A program made the position numbers and the translations under genes. From NCBI RefSeq assembly GCF_013401515.1, contig NZ_CP058529.1, positions 1,178,001 through 1,242,000 of the forward strand: DNA of 64,000 nucleotides. Direction: 5' to 3'. This document shows positions 25,495 through 36,000 of the stretch, in pieces. The stretch's first letter is position 1. Each line of letters starts with the position of its first letter. The DNA is from Halorarum halophilum (lineage in GTDB: Archaea > Halobacteriota > Halobacteria > Halobacteriales > Haloferacaceae). Below the pieces are notes generated by a model that was not told the DNA's origin, made no database searches, and saw only the letters and a list, made by a program, of their open reading frames with translations.

Positions 25495-25559
25495 TGTCGA
25501 ATGACGGACGTGGGCTCGGTTAAAAGCTCCGAATACCTGGTCCGCGCCGCCCTACAGTT

Positions 25560-26222
25560 ATGCCCCGAGCGACCCACTCGATGGGTATGCCCGTCGGGCC
25601 GCCGACGGTGCCGGTCGACCGGCTCGCGAGCGAGGGCTGGACGGAACTGGAGCGGGCGGAGTGGACGCCGTTCGACGCCCGCCTCGTCGCCGTCGACGCT
25701 AACAGCGTGGCGTACGAGGACGGGGCGCTCCGACACCGAATCTACGACGACACCGGTCTCGACCGGCCGTGGCGGATCTTCGTCGCCGCCCGACTGGCGC
25801 ACCGCCCGTCGGTTCCCCGCTCCCGAGCCCTGACGGCGTTCGTCGCCGGCAGGGTGCTCGACGGGTTCGGCGACACCCTGGCCGAACGCGGATTCGCCGA
25901 CGTCCGTCGCACGGATCGTGCCGAAGGAGGAGGGGACCTCGACGAGCGTCTCAGGGAGGACGGACGATCCACTGGGGACGAGCGCTCGCGGTTCGCTGAG
26001 TACGCGGCGGCCTGTTCGGTCGGGTCGGTGTCGCTCCGGACGCGTGGACTGGCGGGGGTCCGGCCGGTCGACGAGGGGTACGTGCTCGCCGGCGGCGCCT
26101 ACCCCGAAACCGTCCGCGACGCACCCGACCCGGAGACGGCCCACGCGCTAGAGCGCCACCTCGAACCCGATCGGTTCGAGGTCGACCTGCAGGAACTCAT
26201 TCGGGAGACGCACCGCGAGTGA
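25560..26222 (+). CDS. Conserved hypothetical haloarchaeal protein
   Basis: 220 aa from the ATG at 25560; ATGs at 25581 and 25587 are alternatives. It is a soluble, acidic protein. The N-terminal part has WTELERAEWTPFDARLVAVD and a strand pair (SVAYEDGALRHRIYDDTG); the middle has ALTAFVAGRVLDGFGDTLAE; the C-terminal third is helical. There is no signal peptide and no known motif. It is divergent from tfe (65-bp gap), and its 3' end overlaps the convergent TbsP-like gene by 26 bp. The function is unknown. Confidence 0.7.
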   Translation: MPRATHSMGMPVGPPTVPVDRLASEGWTELERAEWTPFDARLVAVDANSVAYEDGALRHRIYDDTGLDRPWRIFVAARLAHRPSVPRSRALTAFVAGRVLDGFGDTLAERGFADVRRTDRAEGGGDLDERLREDGRSTGDERSRFAEYAAACSVGSVSLRTRGLAGVRPVDEGYVLAGGAYPETVRDAPDPETAHALERHLEPDRFEVDLQELIRETHRE

Positions 26223-27009
26223 TCCGTTCGCGGGCTGCCGGAACGAGATCCTCGGGCGGCACCGACGCGAACTCGTCGTCCGCCAGTTCGAGCTGCTGGC
26301 GCGGGCGGCCGACGCCGTTCGGGACGCGCCGCGTCTCCACGATTCCGGCCTCCGTCAGCCGCTCCTTCGCGCGGGCGACCTCCGTGCGGCTGGAGAAGCC
26401 GATGTCGCGGGCCCACTCGCCGAGCTCGATGGAGAACAGTTCGTGGCGGGCACCCACGAGGGTGCAGAGGCCGACCGAGTCGACGGCTTCGTCGGCCCAC
26501 AGGGCGCCCGCGCCCTCGATTGCCCCGGAGAGTGTGTCCGCCGCGTCGGGCCATCGGTCGCCGAAGGTGTCGAGCAGGACCCGTCTGCTGGGGACGTCCA
26601 CCGCGTACGTCCCCGCGTCGTCCCACCTCTCCTCGAACGGTTCACGAAACGCGTCGGTCGCCTCGTCGTCCGTGGTGGAGAGGGAGCTGATGTGGTCGTC
26701 CGTGCGGACGTGCACCCACACCGCCCCGTGGCCGAGCGTCAGGCTCTCGGTCAGTTCGTCCGTGGTCCGGACCGCGAGCCGGCCGTCGTCGATCGCCTGC
26801 GCGGCCGCAGTGGCCGCACGGAACTCGCCGAACAGCGACGACGCCTCGTCGGGGGTGAGGAGGAGTCTGGCCTCCCCGTCCCCGGTCCGTAGCGAGCAGG
26901 CGACGGCGCGGGCGAGCCGGACCGGCGGGGAGACGAACAGTGGATTGCGCGTCTCAGCGAGCAGCGTCTCGGCGACGGAGGGCGTCGCGTCGAGCGGGCG
27001 CGAGGGCAT
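26197..27009 (-). CDS. TbsP-like (DUF5821) transcriptional regulator
   Basis: 270 aa. The N-terminal alpha/beta domain (about 1-140) resembles the TbsP sensor part (TLLAETRNPLFVSP, then LTPDEASSLFGEF). The C-terminal winged helix, about 185-250, is characteristic: ELFSIELGEWARDIGFSS, VARAKERLTEAGIVET and RRVPNGVGRPRQQLEL. TbsP is a haloarchaeal regulator of central sugar metabolism genes that works with TrmB; whether this paralog shares that role is not known. It is monocistronic. Confidence 0.7.
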   Translation of the reverse strand: MPSRPLDATPSVAETLLAETRNPLFVSPPVRLARAVACSLRTGDGEARLLLTPDEASSLFGEFRAATAAAQAIDDGRLAVRTTDELTESLTLGHGAVWVHVRTDDHISSLSTTDDEATDAFREPFEERWDDAGTYAVDVPSRRVLLDTFGDRWPDAADTLSGAIEGAGALWADEAVDSVGLCTLVGARHELFSIELGEWARDIGFSSRTEVARAKERLTEAGIVETRRVPNGVGRPRQQLELADDEFASVPPEDLVPAARERITRGASPE

Positions 27010-27045
27010 GGAACCGTATCGGCGAGCTCGGGACTTTAATTTTCA

Positions 27046-27789
27046 CTATCCTCGCCTCCCGAAAGTGAGATAGCCCGTGTGTCCGACGCCGGCCGTGCTC
27101 GGGCGCGTCCCCCGGTCGTCGACGTGGAGCTCCCGCTGGATGGTCTCGAGCGTCTCCACGCCGAGCAGCCCTGCCCCCCTCGCCGCCTCCTCCGCCCGTC
27201 GCGCGTCCTCGACGAACGGGGCGTACACCGCACAGTACCCGCCGTTCGTGAGCAGGTCCGGCGCGCGTTCGACGACTGCGGCGGCGTCGGCGGTATCGAG
27301 CGTGAGCAGATCGAACTCGCCCCCGGCTAGGTCCTCGAGGTCCTCGAGCACGTCGCCCGTCCGGACGTCGACGCGGTCCGCGACGCCGGCGAGCGCCATG
27401 TTGCCGCGGGCTACCTCGGCGAACTCCGCGTCCCGCTCGTAGGTGGTCACCTCCGCGCCGAGGCGGCCGAGATACCCCGAGAGCACGCCGGTCCCAGTCC
27501 CTGCGTCGAGTACCCTGTCGCCCGACTGCGCGCCGGTGTGGCCGATTACGAGGCCGATATCGCGCGGCATCATCGGCGCCCCCGTGCGCTCGAAGTGGTT
27601 GAACAGGTCCGGCCCGCGGAGGCGCCGCACCGCGAACGTCTCGCCGAGGTGCGTCTCGATGGTCTCGCCGGGTCGAGGAGCCTCGGGGACGGTCAGGACG
27701 CCCAGGTCGGTCTGGAGCTCCTCGCCCGGCGCGCGGAGGTACTCCCTGTCGGAGTCCGCGTGGACGAGGAGGACGGCGGCGTCGCTCAC
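27046..27789 (-). CDS. trmI: tRNA (adenine-N1)-methyltransferase TrmI
   Basis: 247 aa. A SAM-dependent enzyme that methylates A57/A58 in the T arm of tRNA. Motif I is [20 protein letters not shown], the acidic residue lies in [18 protein letters not shown], and the motif IV region is [19 protein letters not shown]. The small N-terminal beta domain has the family's [11 protein letters not shown] lead-in. The start is a GTG at 27789, overlapping the NAC stop (GTGA). This arrangement, NAC then TrmI, is usual in haloarchaea and suggests coupled expression. Confidence 0.9.
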   Translation of the reverse strand: MSDAAVLLVHADSDREYLRAPGEELQTDLGVLTVPEAPRPGETIETHLGETFAVRRLRGPDLFNHFERTGAPMMPRDIGLVIGHTGAQSGDRVLDAGTGTGVLSGYLGRLGAEVTTYERDAEFAEVARGNMALAGVADRVDVRTGDVLEDLEDLAGGEFDLLTLDTADAAAVVERAPDLLTNGGYCAVYAPFVEDARRAEEAARGAGLLGVETLETIQRELHVDDRGTRPSTAGVGHTGYLTFGRRG

Positions 27790-28181
27790 TCGAGTCGCGA
27801 GATGGCAGCAGCGAGGTCGCCGTCCTCCGCTTCGAGCGCCTCGCGGGCGGCGTCGGAGCTGACGCCGGCGCGCTGTGCGACGATCTCCACGTCGTCCGCG
27901 GGGATCTCCGGGGCCGCGCCCTCGCCGGACGCGTCGTCTTCACCCTCGATCGCCGGGCCGTCGTCGCTCCCGCCTCGCTCGCTGGAGTCGGGGTCGCCGA
28001 CGACCTGGTACGTCTGCTGGCCCTGGGCGTCCATGCGCGTGACCTGCGCGTCGGTGAACACGAGCTCCTCGTCGGCCGTTCGGATGATGACCTCCTCTGC
28101 GTCGAGCTCGGTCACGTCGATGCCCATCTGTTTCATCATCTGTTCCATCTTCCGCGGATTCATGCCGCCGCCTCCGAACAT
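27786..28181 (-). CDS. nac: Nascent polypeptide-associated complex protein (archaeal NAC)
   Basis: 131 aa from the ATG at 28181 ([14 protein letters not shown]). It binds nascent chains at the ribosome exit as a homodimer. The N-terminal NAC domain spans ~10-70 ([19 protein letters not shown] and the [16 protein letters not shown] strand). An acidic linker leads to a C-terminal UBA domain ([20 protein letters not shown], ending AAISRLE). It is first in a two-gene operon with trmI. Confidence 0.93.
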   Translation of the reverse strand: MFGGGGMNPRKMEQMMKQMGIDVTELDAEEVIIRTADEELVFTDAQVTRMDAQGQQTYQVVGDPDSSERGGSDDGPAIEGEDDASGEGAAPEIPADDVEIVAQRAGVSSDAAREALEAEDGDLAAAISRLE

Positions 28182-28327
28182 GCCCGATTCGTCGGCGGCG
28201 TGGAGCAAAAGCGTGGCGACGTGCGTCTGCGACGCGACGGGATCCCCCCGCAGCCCCAGGAGTGACGGAGGCGGCACGAACGCTACCATCCCATCGTTTG
28301 AAGCCCTGCGGCGACCAGCCATCGTCC

Positions 28328-29125
28328 ATGCAACTGGCCGAACGGACGTGGCCCGAACTCGGGGACTACGTCGCGGAGGAGTCGGTGGCGATGGTACCCT
28401 TCGGGTCGACCGAGCAGCACGGCCCCCACCTGCCGCTGGCGACCGACGCGCTCATCGCCGAGGCGCTGGCGCGCGAGGCGGCGGACCGGACCGGGTTCGT
28501 CTGCACCCCGCCGGTGCGGATCACTGTCTCCGGGCACCACCGGCAGTTCCACGGGACGATGTGGGTCGAACCCGACGTCTTCCGCGACTACGTGGAGAGC
28601 CTCACGCGCAACCTCACGTACCACGGCGTCGACCGCGTCGTGTTCGTGAACGCCCACGGCGGCAACGTTCCCCACCTCCGCGAGGTCGGCGGGCGCCTCA
28701 GGCGGGACCGGACGGCCTACGCGATCGAGTGGATGTGGGACGAGTCAATCCCCCGGCTCGTTCGCGAAGTGTTCGCGCACAACGGCCCCCACGGCGGCCC
28801 GAAGGAGACGGCGATGATCCAGCACATCGCGCCGGAGCTGGTCCGCGAGGGGGAACTCGAGTCGGCCCGGGACGGCGGGGTGCTCGAACTCACGGCGGAG
28901 GAGACCCGGCAGTTCGGCGCGCGGACGTACTACGACTGCGCTGACAACTCGGCGAACGGCGTCTTCGGCGACCAGACGGACGCGACGGCGGAGGTCGGCG
29001 CGGAGCTGTTCGAGGCGGCGAGCGACCAGCTGGTGCGCCTGCTGGAGTGGCTCGACGACCGAGAGTTCGACGAGCTCATTCCGGAACCGCACGTCGACCC
29101 CCAGCCGGGAAGCCGGCGCTCGTGA
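28328..29125 (+). CDS. Creatininase family amidohydrolase (possible ArfB)
   Basis: 265 aa from the ATG at 28328 ([10 protein letters not shown]). The metal site is seen in [17 protein letters not shown] (Glu/His ligands) and the family loop in [29 protein letters not shown] follows. Archaeal creatininase-family members include ArfB, the formamide hydrolase of the F420/riboflavin pathway, which haloarchaea need; creatininase itself is also in this family. The sequence alone does not settle which. It is monocistronic and divergent from NAC. Confidence 0.85.
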   Translation: MQLAERTWPELGDYVAEESVAMVPFGSTEQHGPHLPLATDALIAEALAREAADRTGFVCTPPVRITVSGHHRQFHGTMWVEPDVFRDYVESLTRNLTYHGVDRVVFVNAHGGNVPHLREVGGRLRRDRTAYAIEWMWDESIPRLVREVFAHNGPHGGPKETAMIQHIAPELVREGELESARDGGVLELTAEETRQFGARTYYDCADNSANGVFGDQTDATAEVGAELFEAASDQLVRLLEWLDDREFDELIPEPHVDPQPGSRRS

Positions 29126-29353
29126 CGGTCTGTGCGTGCTGACAGGCGGCGTCGCTTCTCCCCGCCCTCGCACGCGGCCGGCGTCTCGTCGTGCTCGGGG
29201 CGATTCCGTCCGGCGTGACGCCGCGCAATCGCGAGCGCCAGACGGGACTTCTCAGCGCACGCGAGGGATGGTCCCGGTTCGGTATTTGAACCTACGGACG
29301 GGTAGTGATGGCCGCGAACGATCGTGCGTCGCCGGACGCGGCGAGTCGAGCGG

Positions 29354-30013
29354 TCAGTCGACCTTCGTCGTGACCGCGAGTCCCGAGCCGACCGGCAGCA
29401 CGACCGTCTCGAACCCGTCCGCGTTGCAGACGGTGTCGAGGTACTCCGCGATTCCACGGGACTCCTCGTCGTCCGCATCGATCGCGCCGTCCTCCCCCTC
29501 GAGGTGTGCGAGTACAGCGTCGAAGTCGATGGGCCCGTACATGACGTTGTCCGCGATCACCACGCCCCCCTCCGCGAGTTTCGGCGCGACCGCCTCGAAG
29601 GCGTCCGCGTAGCGCTCCTTCTCGTGGTCGATCAGCACGGCGTCGAACGGGCCGTCGTAACGGTCGATGGCGTCCATCGCGTCGCAGTGCTCGAACGAAC
29701 AGCGGTCGGCGAGGCCGGCTTCCGACAGGAACTCCTCCCCCCGTTCGAGTTCGTCCGCGTCGAACTCGGTCAGGACGACGCGGTCGGCGCCGCCGCGGAG
29801 GAACCACGAGGCCGAGTAGCCGAACCCCGAACCGAACTCGAACACCGCCTCCGCGTCGGTCATGCGGGCGACCATGCACAGGACGGCACCCGCGTCCGGG
29901 CCGATGTTCGGGAAGTGGTGCTCGCTGGCGAACTCGTCCATGCGCTCCTGCACGTCGGTGTGTTCGGGGCCGGTGGCGCGAACGAACCTCGTAACGTCGT
30001 CGGAGAGGACCAT
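29354..30013 (-). CDS. Class I O-methyltransferase
   Basis: 219 aa from the ATG at 30013 (MVLSDDVTRF). A cation-dependent O-methyltransferase (CCoAOMT-like) pattern: FEFGSGFGYSASWFLRGG as the SAM loop, VVLTEFDADELERGEEFL, and the metal-binding stretch FDAVLIDHEKERYADAFEA followed by VVIADNVMYG. The acceptor substrate is unknown. It is divergent from a GNAT gene (83-bp gap). Confidence 0.85.
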   Translation of the reverse strand: MVLSDDVTRFVRATGPEHTDVQERMDEFASEHHFPNIGPDAGAVLCMVARMTDAEAVFEFGSGFGYSASWFLRGGADRVVLTEFDADELERGEEFLSEAGLADRCSFEHCDAMDAIDRYDGPFDAVLIDHEKERYADAFEAVAPKLAEGGVVIADNVMYGPIDFDAVLAHLEGEDGAIDADDEESRGIAEYLDTVCNADGFETVVLPVGSGLAVTTKVD

Positions 30014-30096
30014 GCGTCGATGGACCACCCCGGAGACTGTGAGCCTTCGGGTCACGCCGCCGATACGTATTCGTGGGACGAGCGGAAGCCGGGACC

Positions 30097-30516
30097 ATGG
30101 ACGCCACGCGAATCGAGGAGGTCACGACCGACGAGGGCTGGGATTGTGCGGTCCCAATCCTGCGAGAACTGTGGAGCGACGTCGACGAGCCGTTCGTCCG
30201 GTCCTGGCGGGAGGAGGACGACTACCGCCTGTTCGGTCGCTACGAAGGTGGGGAACTCGTCGGCGTCGTCGGCGTCTCGACCCAGCGCGTGCTCCACCAC
30301 GCCCGCCACGCGTGGATCCACGACATCGTCGTCACGGGGTCGCGCCGGGGCGAGGGCCACGGCGCGGCGCTGTTGTCGTTCGTCGAGTCGTGGGCGCGCG
30401 AACGGGACTGCGAGTACGTCGCGCTCGCGAACAGGCTGGGGAACGAGGGGGCGCTCGACTTCTACGAGGCCGAGGGGCTGGAGCCGTGGGGCTACGTCGT
30501 CGAGACGGAGCTGTGA
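30097..30516 (+). CDS. GNAT family N-acetyltransferase
   Basis: 139 aa from the ATG at 30097 (MDATRIEEVT). It has the standard GNAT core: beta4 HAWIHDIVVTGSRRGEGHGAA containing the acetyl-CoA pyrophosphate loop (RRGEGHG), a long following helix, and CEYVALANRLGNEGALDFYE as motif B with the usual Tyr near the end. The substrate is not predictable. Its 3' end is 4 bp from the convergent CopD-like gene. Confidence 0.88.
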   Translation: MDATRIEEVTTDEGWDCAVPILRELWSDVDEPFVRSWREEDDYRLFGRYEGGELVGVVGVSTQRVLHHARHAWIHDIVVTGSRRGEGHGAALLSFVESWARERDCEYVALANRLGNEGALDFYEAEGLEPWGYVVETEL

Positions 30517-30520
30517 GGCG

Positions 30521-30976
30521 TCACACCGCCGGCCCGGCGAGGTAGCCGCCGATGACCAGCAGGACGAGGCCGGCCACGCTGGCCGCCTTCAGGAACGCGT
30601 CCGCGTCGCGGGCGGCGGTCCGGACCTTGCCCACGTCGAGCGCCGACCGCATCCGCCGCCCGCCGACCTCGACGAGCGCGGTCATCACGAACCAGAGCGT
30701 CAGCATGGTGAGGACGAGGTGCCCCCGGCCGGTTCCGAACAGCCCCTCGCTCCCGTAGACGGTCGCGGCCATATGACCGCCGGTGGCGACGAAGACGACC
30801 GCGGCGAGTCGCGTGAGCGTCGTCAGGCCGGACTCGATCGACCGGAGCGCGTCGGGGCCGAGGTCGCCACCCTTCGCCAGCGGGACGACCTTCCACGTCG
30901 CGAGCAGGACGGCGCCGACCCAGACGCCGGCGAACAGCGTGTGCAGGATGTAGGCCGCGGTGAGTGCCGTGGGCAT
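30521..30976 (-). CDS. CopD-like four-helix membrane protein
   Basis: 151 aa from the ATG at 30976 (MPTALTAAYI). Four membrane helices: AAYILHTLFAGVWVGAVLLA, a second with RLAAVVFVATGGHMA, LVLTMLTLWFVMTALVEVGG and VAGLVLLVIGGYLAG. The helix-1 His (ILHTL) and the helix-2 His are the kind used to bind heme or copper in CopD/DUF2269-type proteins. It is probably an electron- or copper-related membrane protein; no partner gene is adjacent. Confidence 0.72.
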   Translation of the reverse strand: MPTALTAAYILHTLFAGVWVGAVLLATWKVVPLAKGGDLGPDALRSIESGLTTLTRLAAVVFVATGGHMAATVYGSEGLFGTGRGHLVLTMLTLWFVMTALVEVGGRRMRSALDVGKVRTAARDADAFLKAASVAGLVLLVIGGYLAGPAV

Positions 30977-31095
30977 GTCGGGATGCTGACCCGGGGACTG
31001 CATAAATCCCGGTCGAACGACGCGACCGCGCGGCACGCCGTGGAGCCGCGGCCCGACGTTGAGGGTTTAAGGGGTGACGGAGCCACCTCACGCGT

Positions 31096-32778
<1,683 letters not shown>

Positions 32779-32862
32779 GTGCTGGGTTCGTCGTCAGCGG
32801 AGAGGAGCATCCGACCTCGTTGAAACCCTCGCTGAGGATAGATTTCGGGAGACGTGCTGCAT

Positions 32863-32874
32863 CCAGAGCGCGTA
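32863..32874 (+). repeat. Recurrent motif CCAGAGCGCGTA, copy 2
   Basis: Identical 12-mer to 14504-14515, with near-identical flanks (AT before, then TCGGG). It lies 85 bp past the mutase stop, at the left rim of the island, in non-coding DNA. Confidence 0.4.
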
Positions 32875-32919
32875 TCGGGCACGAGGGCGGACTGGTGTAC
32901 CGGATGGTGAATGTATCGC

Positions 32920-33234
32920 TCAGTAATGGAGACTGAGGTTCCGACCGCAGTTAGCCTCTTCCCAGGCCTCGATAAAGTTCGGTCCTTCGCTCACGACGTT
33001 GCTGTCCCTGTCCCATCTGACCACATCATCTTCCTCTAATTCTAACAGGGATTTGTGGTTCAATCTGAGGCGGAGTCTCGCCACGGATTCGTTGGTAGAG
33101 AATGGGTCCTCACGTCGGTCGTATTTGCGCTGTTTGCTATCGACCATTGGCTGTATACGGGGGCGAACACCGATGTACTCCTTGATTTTTACAGAGTGTG
33201 GACGTTTGAGTAACCGGGTAACAATGGAGTCCAT
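32920..33234 (-). CDS. Probable DUF7344-like winged-helix protein, diverged
   Basis: 104 aa from the ATG at 33234 (MDSIVTRLLK). The C-terminal half still reads as a haloarchaeal DUF7344 recognition helix and wing: ESVARLRLRLNHKSLLELEE, then VVRWDRDSNVVSEGPNFIEA. The N-terminal half lacks the usual first two helices, so the gene may be truncated or recombined. Codon use is less GC-biased than in the flanking core. It is next to another small winged-helix gene on the same strand, at the left end of the island. Confidence 0.5.
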   Translation of the reverse strand: MDSIVTRLLKRPHSVKIKEYIGVRPRIQPMVDSKQRKYDRREDPFSTNESVARLRLRLNHKSLLELEEDDVVRWDRDSNVVSEGPNFIEAWEEANCGRNLSLHY

Positions 33235-33363
33235 GCTCACTAAGCAAGTTCTTCCGAGCGGCTGATTCTCTGTGGACGGTTGGCGAATGGTACGGGCTCC
33301 GCCACTGTTCGAAACGAGGACACGTGAGCCACGTACTGCCCCCACCGCTGGAGCGGAAGCTCC

Positions 33364-33810
33364 TCACACGCGGAGCGTATCATCGCCGTCGTCGGTCGCG
33401 GAGAGCTGATTCTGTGGCGCGTATTCGGGGAGGCAGACCACCTTCTCACGGCCGACCGGCACGCGCACGACCTGGCCATCGTCTTCCATCTCCTGGAGGA
33501 GCCGACTGATCGTCGAACTCGACAAATTCGCGTAGGTGGCGAACTCCTTCTGTGGAAGCGTACCCCCATTGGCCTCCACTAGTTGGCAGAACAATTCGTC
33601 GTGAGAAACGCCGAGTTTCAGGACGAAGTCCTTTCGACTGCACAGTTCACTTGGGTCGTAATCGAAGAGTCCAGTTCCTGGCTCAGCATCGGAGTTCTCA
33701 GTCGGCGTTTCCTCGCTCTCCTCCCTGTCTACGAAGCGCACTATTGACGTAGCCTCGAATGAAGGGGCCTCTGCGAGCAGTTTCCGCAGCTTCTCCAGTT
33801 CGAATACCAA
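33364..33810 (-). CDS. DUF7343-like winged-helix regulator
   Basis: 148 aa. The N-terminal ~65 residues are charged and variable. The C-terminal ~75 form a winged helix: VSHDELFCQLVEANGGTLPQ, EFATYANLSSSTISRLLQEM and a wing VVRVPVGREKVVCLP. This fits MarR/IclR-type haloarchaeal DUF7343 domains. The target is unknown. Upstream is a very AT-rich stretch likely to hold its promoter. It is an island gene. Confidence 0.72.
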   Translation of the reverse strand: MVFELEKLRKLLAEAPSFEATSIVRFVDREESEETPTENSDAEPGTGLFDYDPSELCSRKDFVLKLGVSHDELFCQLVEANGGTLPQKEFATYANLSSSTISRLLQEMEDDGQVVRVPVGREKVVCLPEYAPQNQLSATDDGDDTLRV

Positions 33811-34019
33811 CGTATGTTCCCATGCTCAGACACCTCCAATGAAGTCATGCCCTAATCATTTAGTTTCATGATATAAAATTGTCCAATAAATACGACCCTT
33901 CCCCTGATTGATAGACTTGAGATGGGTTCGGAATCGAATCATAGAAATGGTTGTTATTCTAAGTCTTTGACATCGTTCTAGGCAACAGGGGAGGTTCCAT
34001 GTACGGCCAGCAGGTTAGC
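33811..34019. promoter_or_regulatory. AT-rich intergenic, promoter of the DUF7343-like gene
   Basis: 209 bp, the most AT-rich part of the window (for example the stretch around 33855-33890 with tataaaattgtcc). It lies just upstream of the leftward winged-helix gene and contrasts sharply with the flanking core DNA. No gene is seen. Confidence 0.45.
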
Positions 34020-34244
34020 TGTGATGAGACGCCTGAAGCCGCCCTCATCCCATTACGATGGGAGTACCGTCCGTGAATCGACCACCCGATCGATAACCCG
34101 GAGAGCCGCATCACTGTCGAGTTCCACGACGTCGGAGAGGGCACGGAGGTCGTGTTCACGCACGAGAACCTCGATCCCGGGATGGTCGAGGATACTTCAC
34201 AGGGCTGGAGCTCGATGCTTGGACGGCTGGAAACTGTGGCCTGA
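34020..34244 (+). pseudogene. AHSA1/SRPBCC domain fragment with an internal stop
   Basis: In one frame the DNA reads LRWEYRP, a TGA at 34074-34076, then DHPIDNPESRITVEFHDVGE, TEVVFTHENLDPGMVEDTS and GWSSMLGRLETVA before the TGA at 34242-34244. This is the C-terminal half of an activator-of-Hsp90-like (AHSA1) SRPBCC domain, as found in haloarchaea, interrupted by a stop and lacking its N-terminal half. It is a decayed gene. Confidence 0.6.
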
Positions 34245-34263
34245 AGGCTACTTCCCTAATTCC

Positions 34264-34716
34264 ATGAAGTACACGATGGAAACAGGGATCGACGCGCCCA
34301 TCGAGGAGGTTGCTGCACTCGTCGGCGAAACCACCAACAGGATCGGATGGATGGAGGGAATCGTGAGTCAAGAGCACGTGAGCGGTTCGCCCGGAATGCC
34401 GGGTGCGAAGGACCAGCTCGTGTTCGAGATGAACGGCAATACCATCGAGTTGACGGCGACGGTGACCGAGCGAGACCTGTCTGACGAGTTCCGACAGACG
34501 ATGGAAGCGCCACAGGTGCTGATGGCGATCTCGACACGATTGACTCCCGTGACTGCCGAGCGGACGAAGTACGTCTGGGACTAAGAGTACGAGTTCACGG
34601 GCACGCTGAAGAGGATCGTTGGAGTGGCGATGCGGAGCGAGTTCGAGAACCAGACGGAAACGCACGCGGAGAACTTCTAGGGGTTTGCGGAGGAAGAAAT
34701 TTCGGAAAGCGAGTAG
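34264..34716 (+). pseudogene. SRPBCC (polyketide-cyclase-like) gene broken by two stops
   Basis: From an ATG at 34264 the frame reads as an SRPBCC lipid-binding-fold protein (METGIDAPIEEVAALVGETT, then AKDQLVFEMNGNTIELTATV, then STRLTPVTAERTKYVWD). It is cut by a TAA at 34582. The same frame continues in family style (EYEFTGTLKRIVGVAM, FENQTETHAENF) to a TAG at 34678, then to a TAG at 34714. Two point stops in an otherwise intact frame make recent inactivation likely. The 107-aa product up to the first stop would lack the last strand and helix. Confidence 0.7.
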
Positions 34717-34870
34717 TCGGCGGTACACCACGTAGCTGATTCGATTGTTTCCCTCCGTGTAGAACGCGCTCCCTATGCTGAATCCACCCTCGGTATTCAG
34801 TAAGCAATGTTTGGCAGATCCCGGAGGGATCGGTAGGCGCTCCGATAACTGCTTACCTGTAATTATCTTC

Positions 34871-35022
34871 ACATCAGTCAGCTGTATAGGGGTCACTTCC
34901 GAGAATTACCTATTCTCGGCAACTCTTCGTCGAGGATCGACTGTCACTTACAGCGCTCACACTCAAGGAAGGAGTTGTTCAATCGGCTAAGTCTGAATCA
35001 ACCGCTACGTAGACCTGCAAAC
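34871..35022 (+). repeat. Dispersed ~152-bp repeat, copy B
   Basis: It aligns with copies A and C over the full length. It holds a perfect 8-bp inverted repeat, CCGAGAAT/ATTCTCGG with a 5-nt loop (34899-34919), and a second hairpin GTTG-TTCA against TGAA-T-CAAC (34974-35002). It ends 11 bp before the 3' end of the leftward membrane-protein gene. Confidence 0.78.
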
Positions 35023-35033
35023 CGACTACCCTG

Positions 35034-35468
35034 TTATGTGCTGGGGGTGGATACTGAGACGTTTCGTCCTCGAAGCCAGTACTCCCCACCGGCGAGAAGT
35101 CCATACGCGACCAGATAGAACGGCGCCAAGAAGAGTACTAATGCAAACGCAGGCACGTCACCCCCTTCACTCCCGAGAACGGGGATGTGAACCAAGACGT
35201 GCCAGAACAGCAGAATGAACGCCATGAGTATGGATGGGCCTCGAATCTGGAAACGTACCCAGAGCAGAACGGGGACGCCAATCGTTCCGAATGCGAAGAG
35301 TGCAGCCAACCCAAACGAGGCCCAGTATGAACCCGTGATTTGGATGTTGGGTGATTGAGCACTATACCCGAAGATAATACTGGCGTAGCTGAGGCTGGCG
35401 AGACCACCACTCAGGATAGCTCGTTTCCAGTCTCCCCGCGATGACAACCACTCATGGAGGGACAGCAT
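35034..35468 (-). CDS. Hypothetical membrane protein flanked by direct repeats
   Basis: 144 aa from the ATG at 35468 (MLSLHEWLSS); the frame to 35576 runs into repeat copy C and is not used. It has about four membrane helices: GLASLSYASIIFGYSA, WASFGLAALFAFGTIGVPVL, SILMAFILLFWHVLVHIPVL and FALVLFLAPFYLVAYGLLAG. It ends with a short polar tail. No family was recognised. It is bracketed by repeat copies B and C in the same orientation, so the gene-plus-repeat unit may be a cassette. Confidence 0.65.
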   Translation of the reverse strand: MLSLHEWLSSRGDWKRAILSGGLASLSYASIIFGYSAQSPNIQITGSYWASFGLAALFAFGTIGVPVLLWVRFQIRGPSILMAFILLFWHVLVHIPVLGSEGGDVPAFALVLFLAPFYLVAYGLLAGGEYWLRGRNVSVSTPST

Positions 35469-35520
35469 GTACGATGCATCATCTGTGTGGGTGATAAGTC
35501 TGCACGCTGTACGGAGCGGT

Positions 35521-35674
35521 ACATCAGTCAGCCGTACAGGGGGTCGCTTCCGAGAATAACTTATAGCTGGCAACACTCCTTCGCGAGTCCGACTGGTATC
35601 TAACAGCGGTCACACTCAATAGCGGAACTGTTCAATTGGCTCTGTTTGAATCAACTGTTTCGTAGAACTGCGAA
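35521..35674 (+). repeat. Dispersed ~152-bp repeat, copy C
   Basis: It starts with ACATCAGTCAG, as copy B does, and ends at TAGAACTGCGAAC. The second hairpin is kept (TTCAA at 35631-35635 with TTGAA at 35646-35650), but the first hairpin is degraded, so this is the most worn copy. It begins 52 bp upstream of the start of the membrane-protein gene. Confidence 0.75.
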
Positions 35675-36000
35675 CTGATCCGTCGAATTTCGATCAGGTA
35701 TTGGTGATGCTCGTCGGGTCACGCTGAATACAGAGCGCGTAGTCGGCAGATGCCACTGCTCAGGGACAGATCGCAGGTAGCCGCTCGTGGACCCAGCTGC
35801 GATTCTACCCGAAGACAACACTTCCTCTATGAGGAGAAGGCGACCGTTGCTGGGACAGAGGGATGCTGACGAGCGAGTGATGTCGCGTTTCCTTGACTGT
35901 ACTGCGTTTATCGGAATTTAGCAGACACCTCGGCGAATCTACTACCGAGCGTCGCGTGAGAGGACATAATTGTTTTCACGATCCTTAGCGTACCCCTGTT
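35675..36000. other. Intergenic with recurrent motif copy 3
   Basis: 326 bp without a gene. CAGAGCGCGTA at 35731-35741, preceded by CTGAATA, repeats the motif at 14504 and 32863. The last 70 bp before the regulator gene are AT-richer and probably hold its promoter. Confidence 0.4.

Noticed and set aside
34740-34775. Possible fourth copy of the CAGAGCGCGTA motif in inverse form
   Set aside because: Only a loose match (gaacgcgctccc), with too many differences to count.
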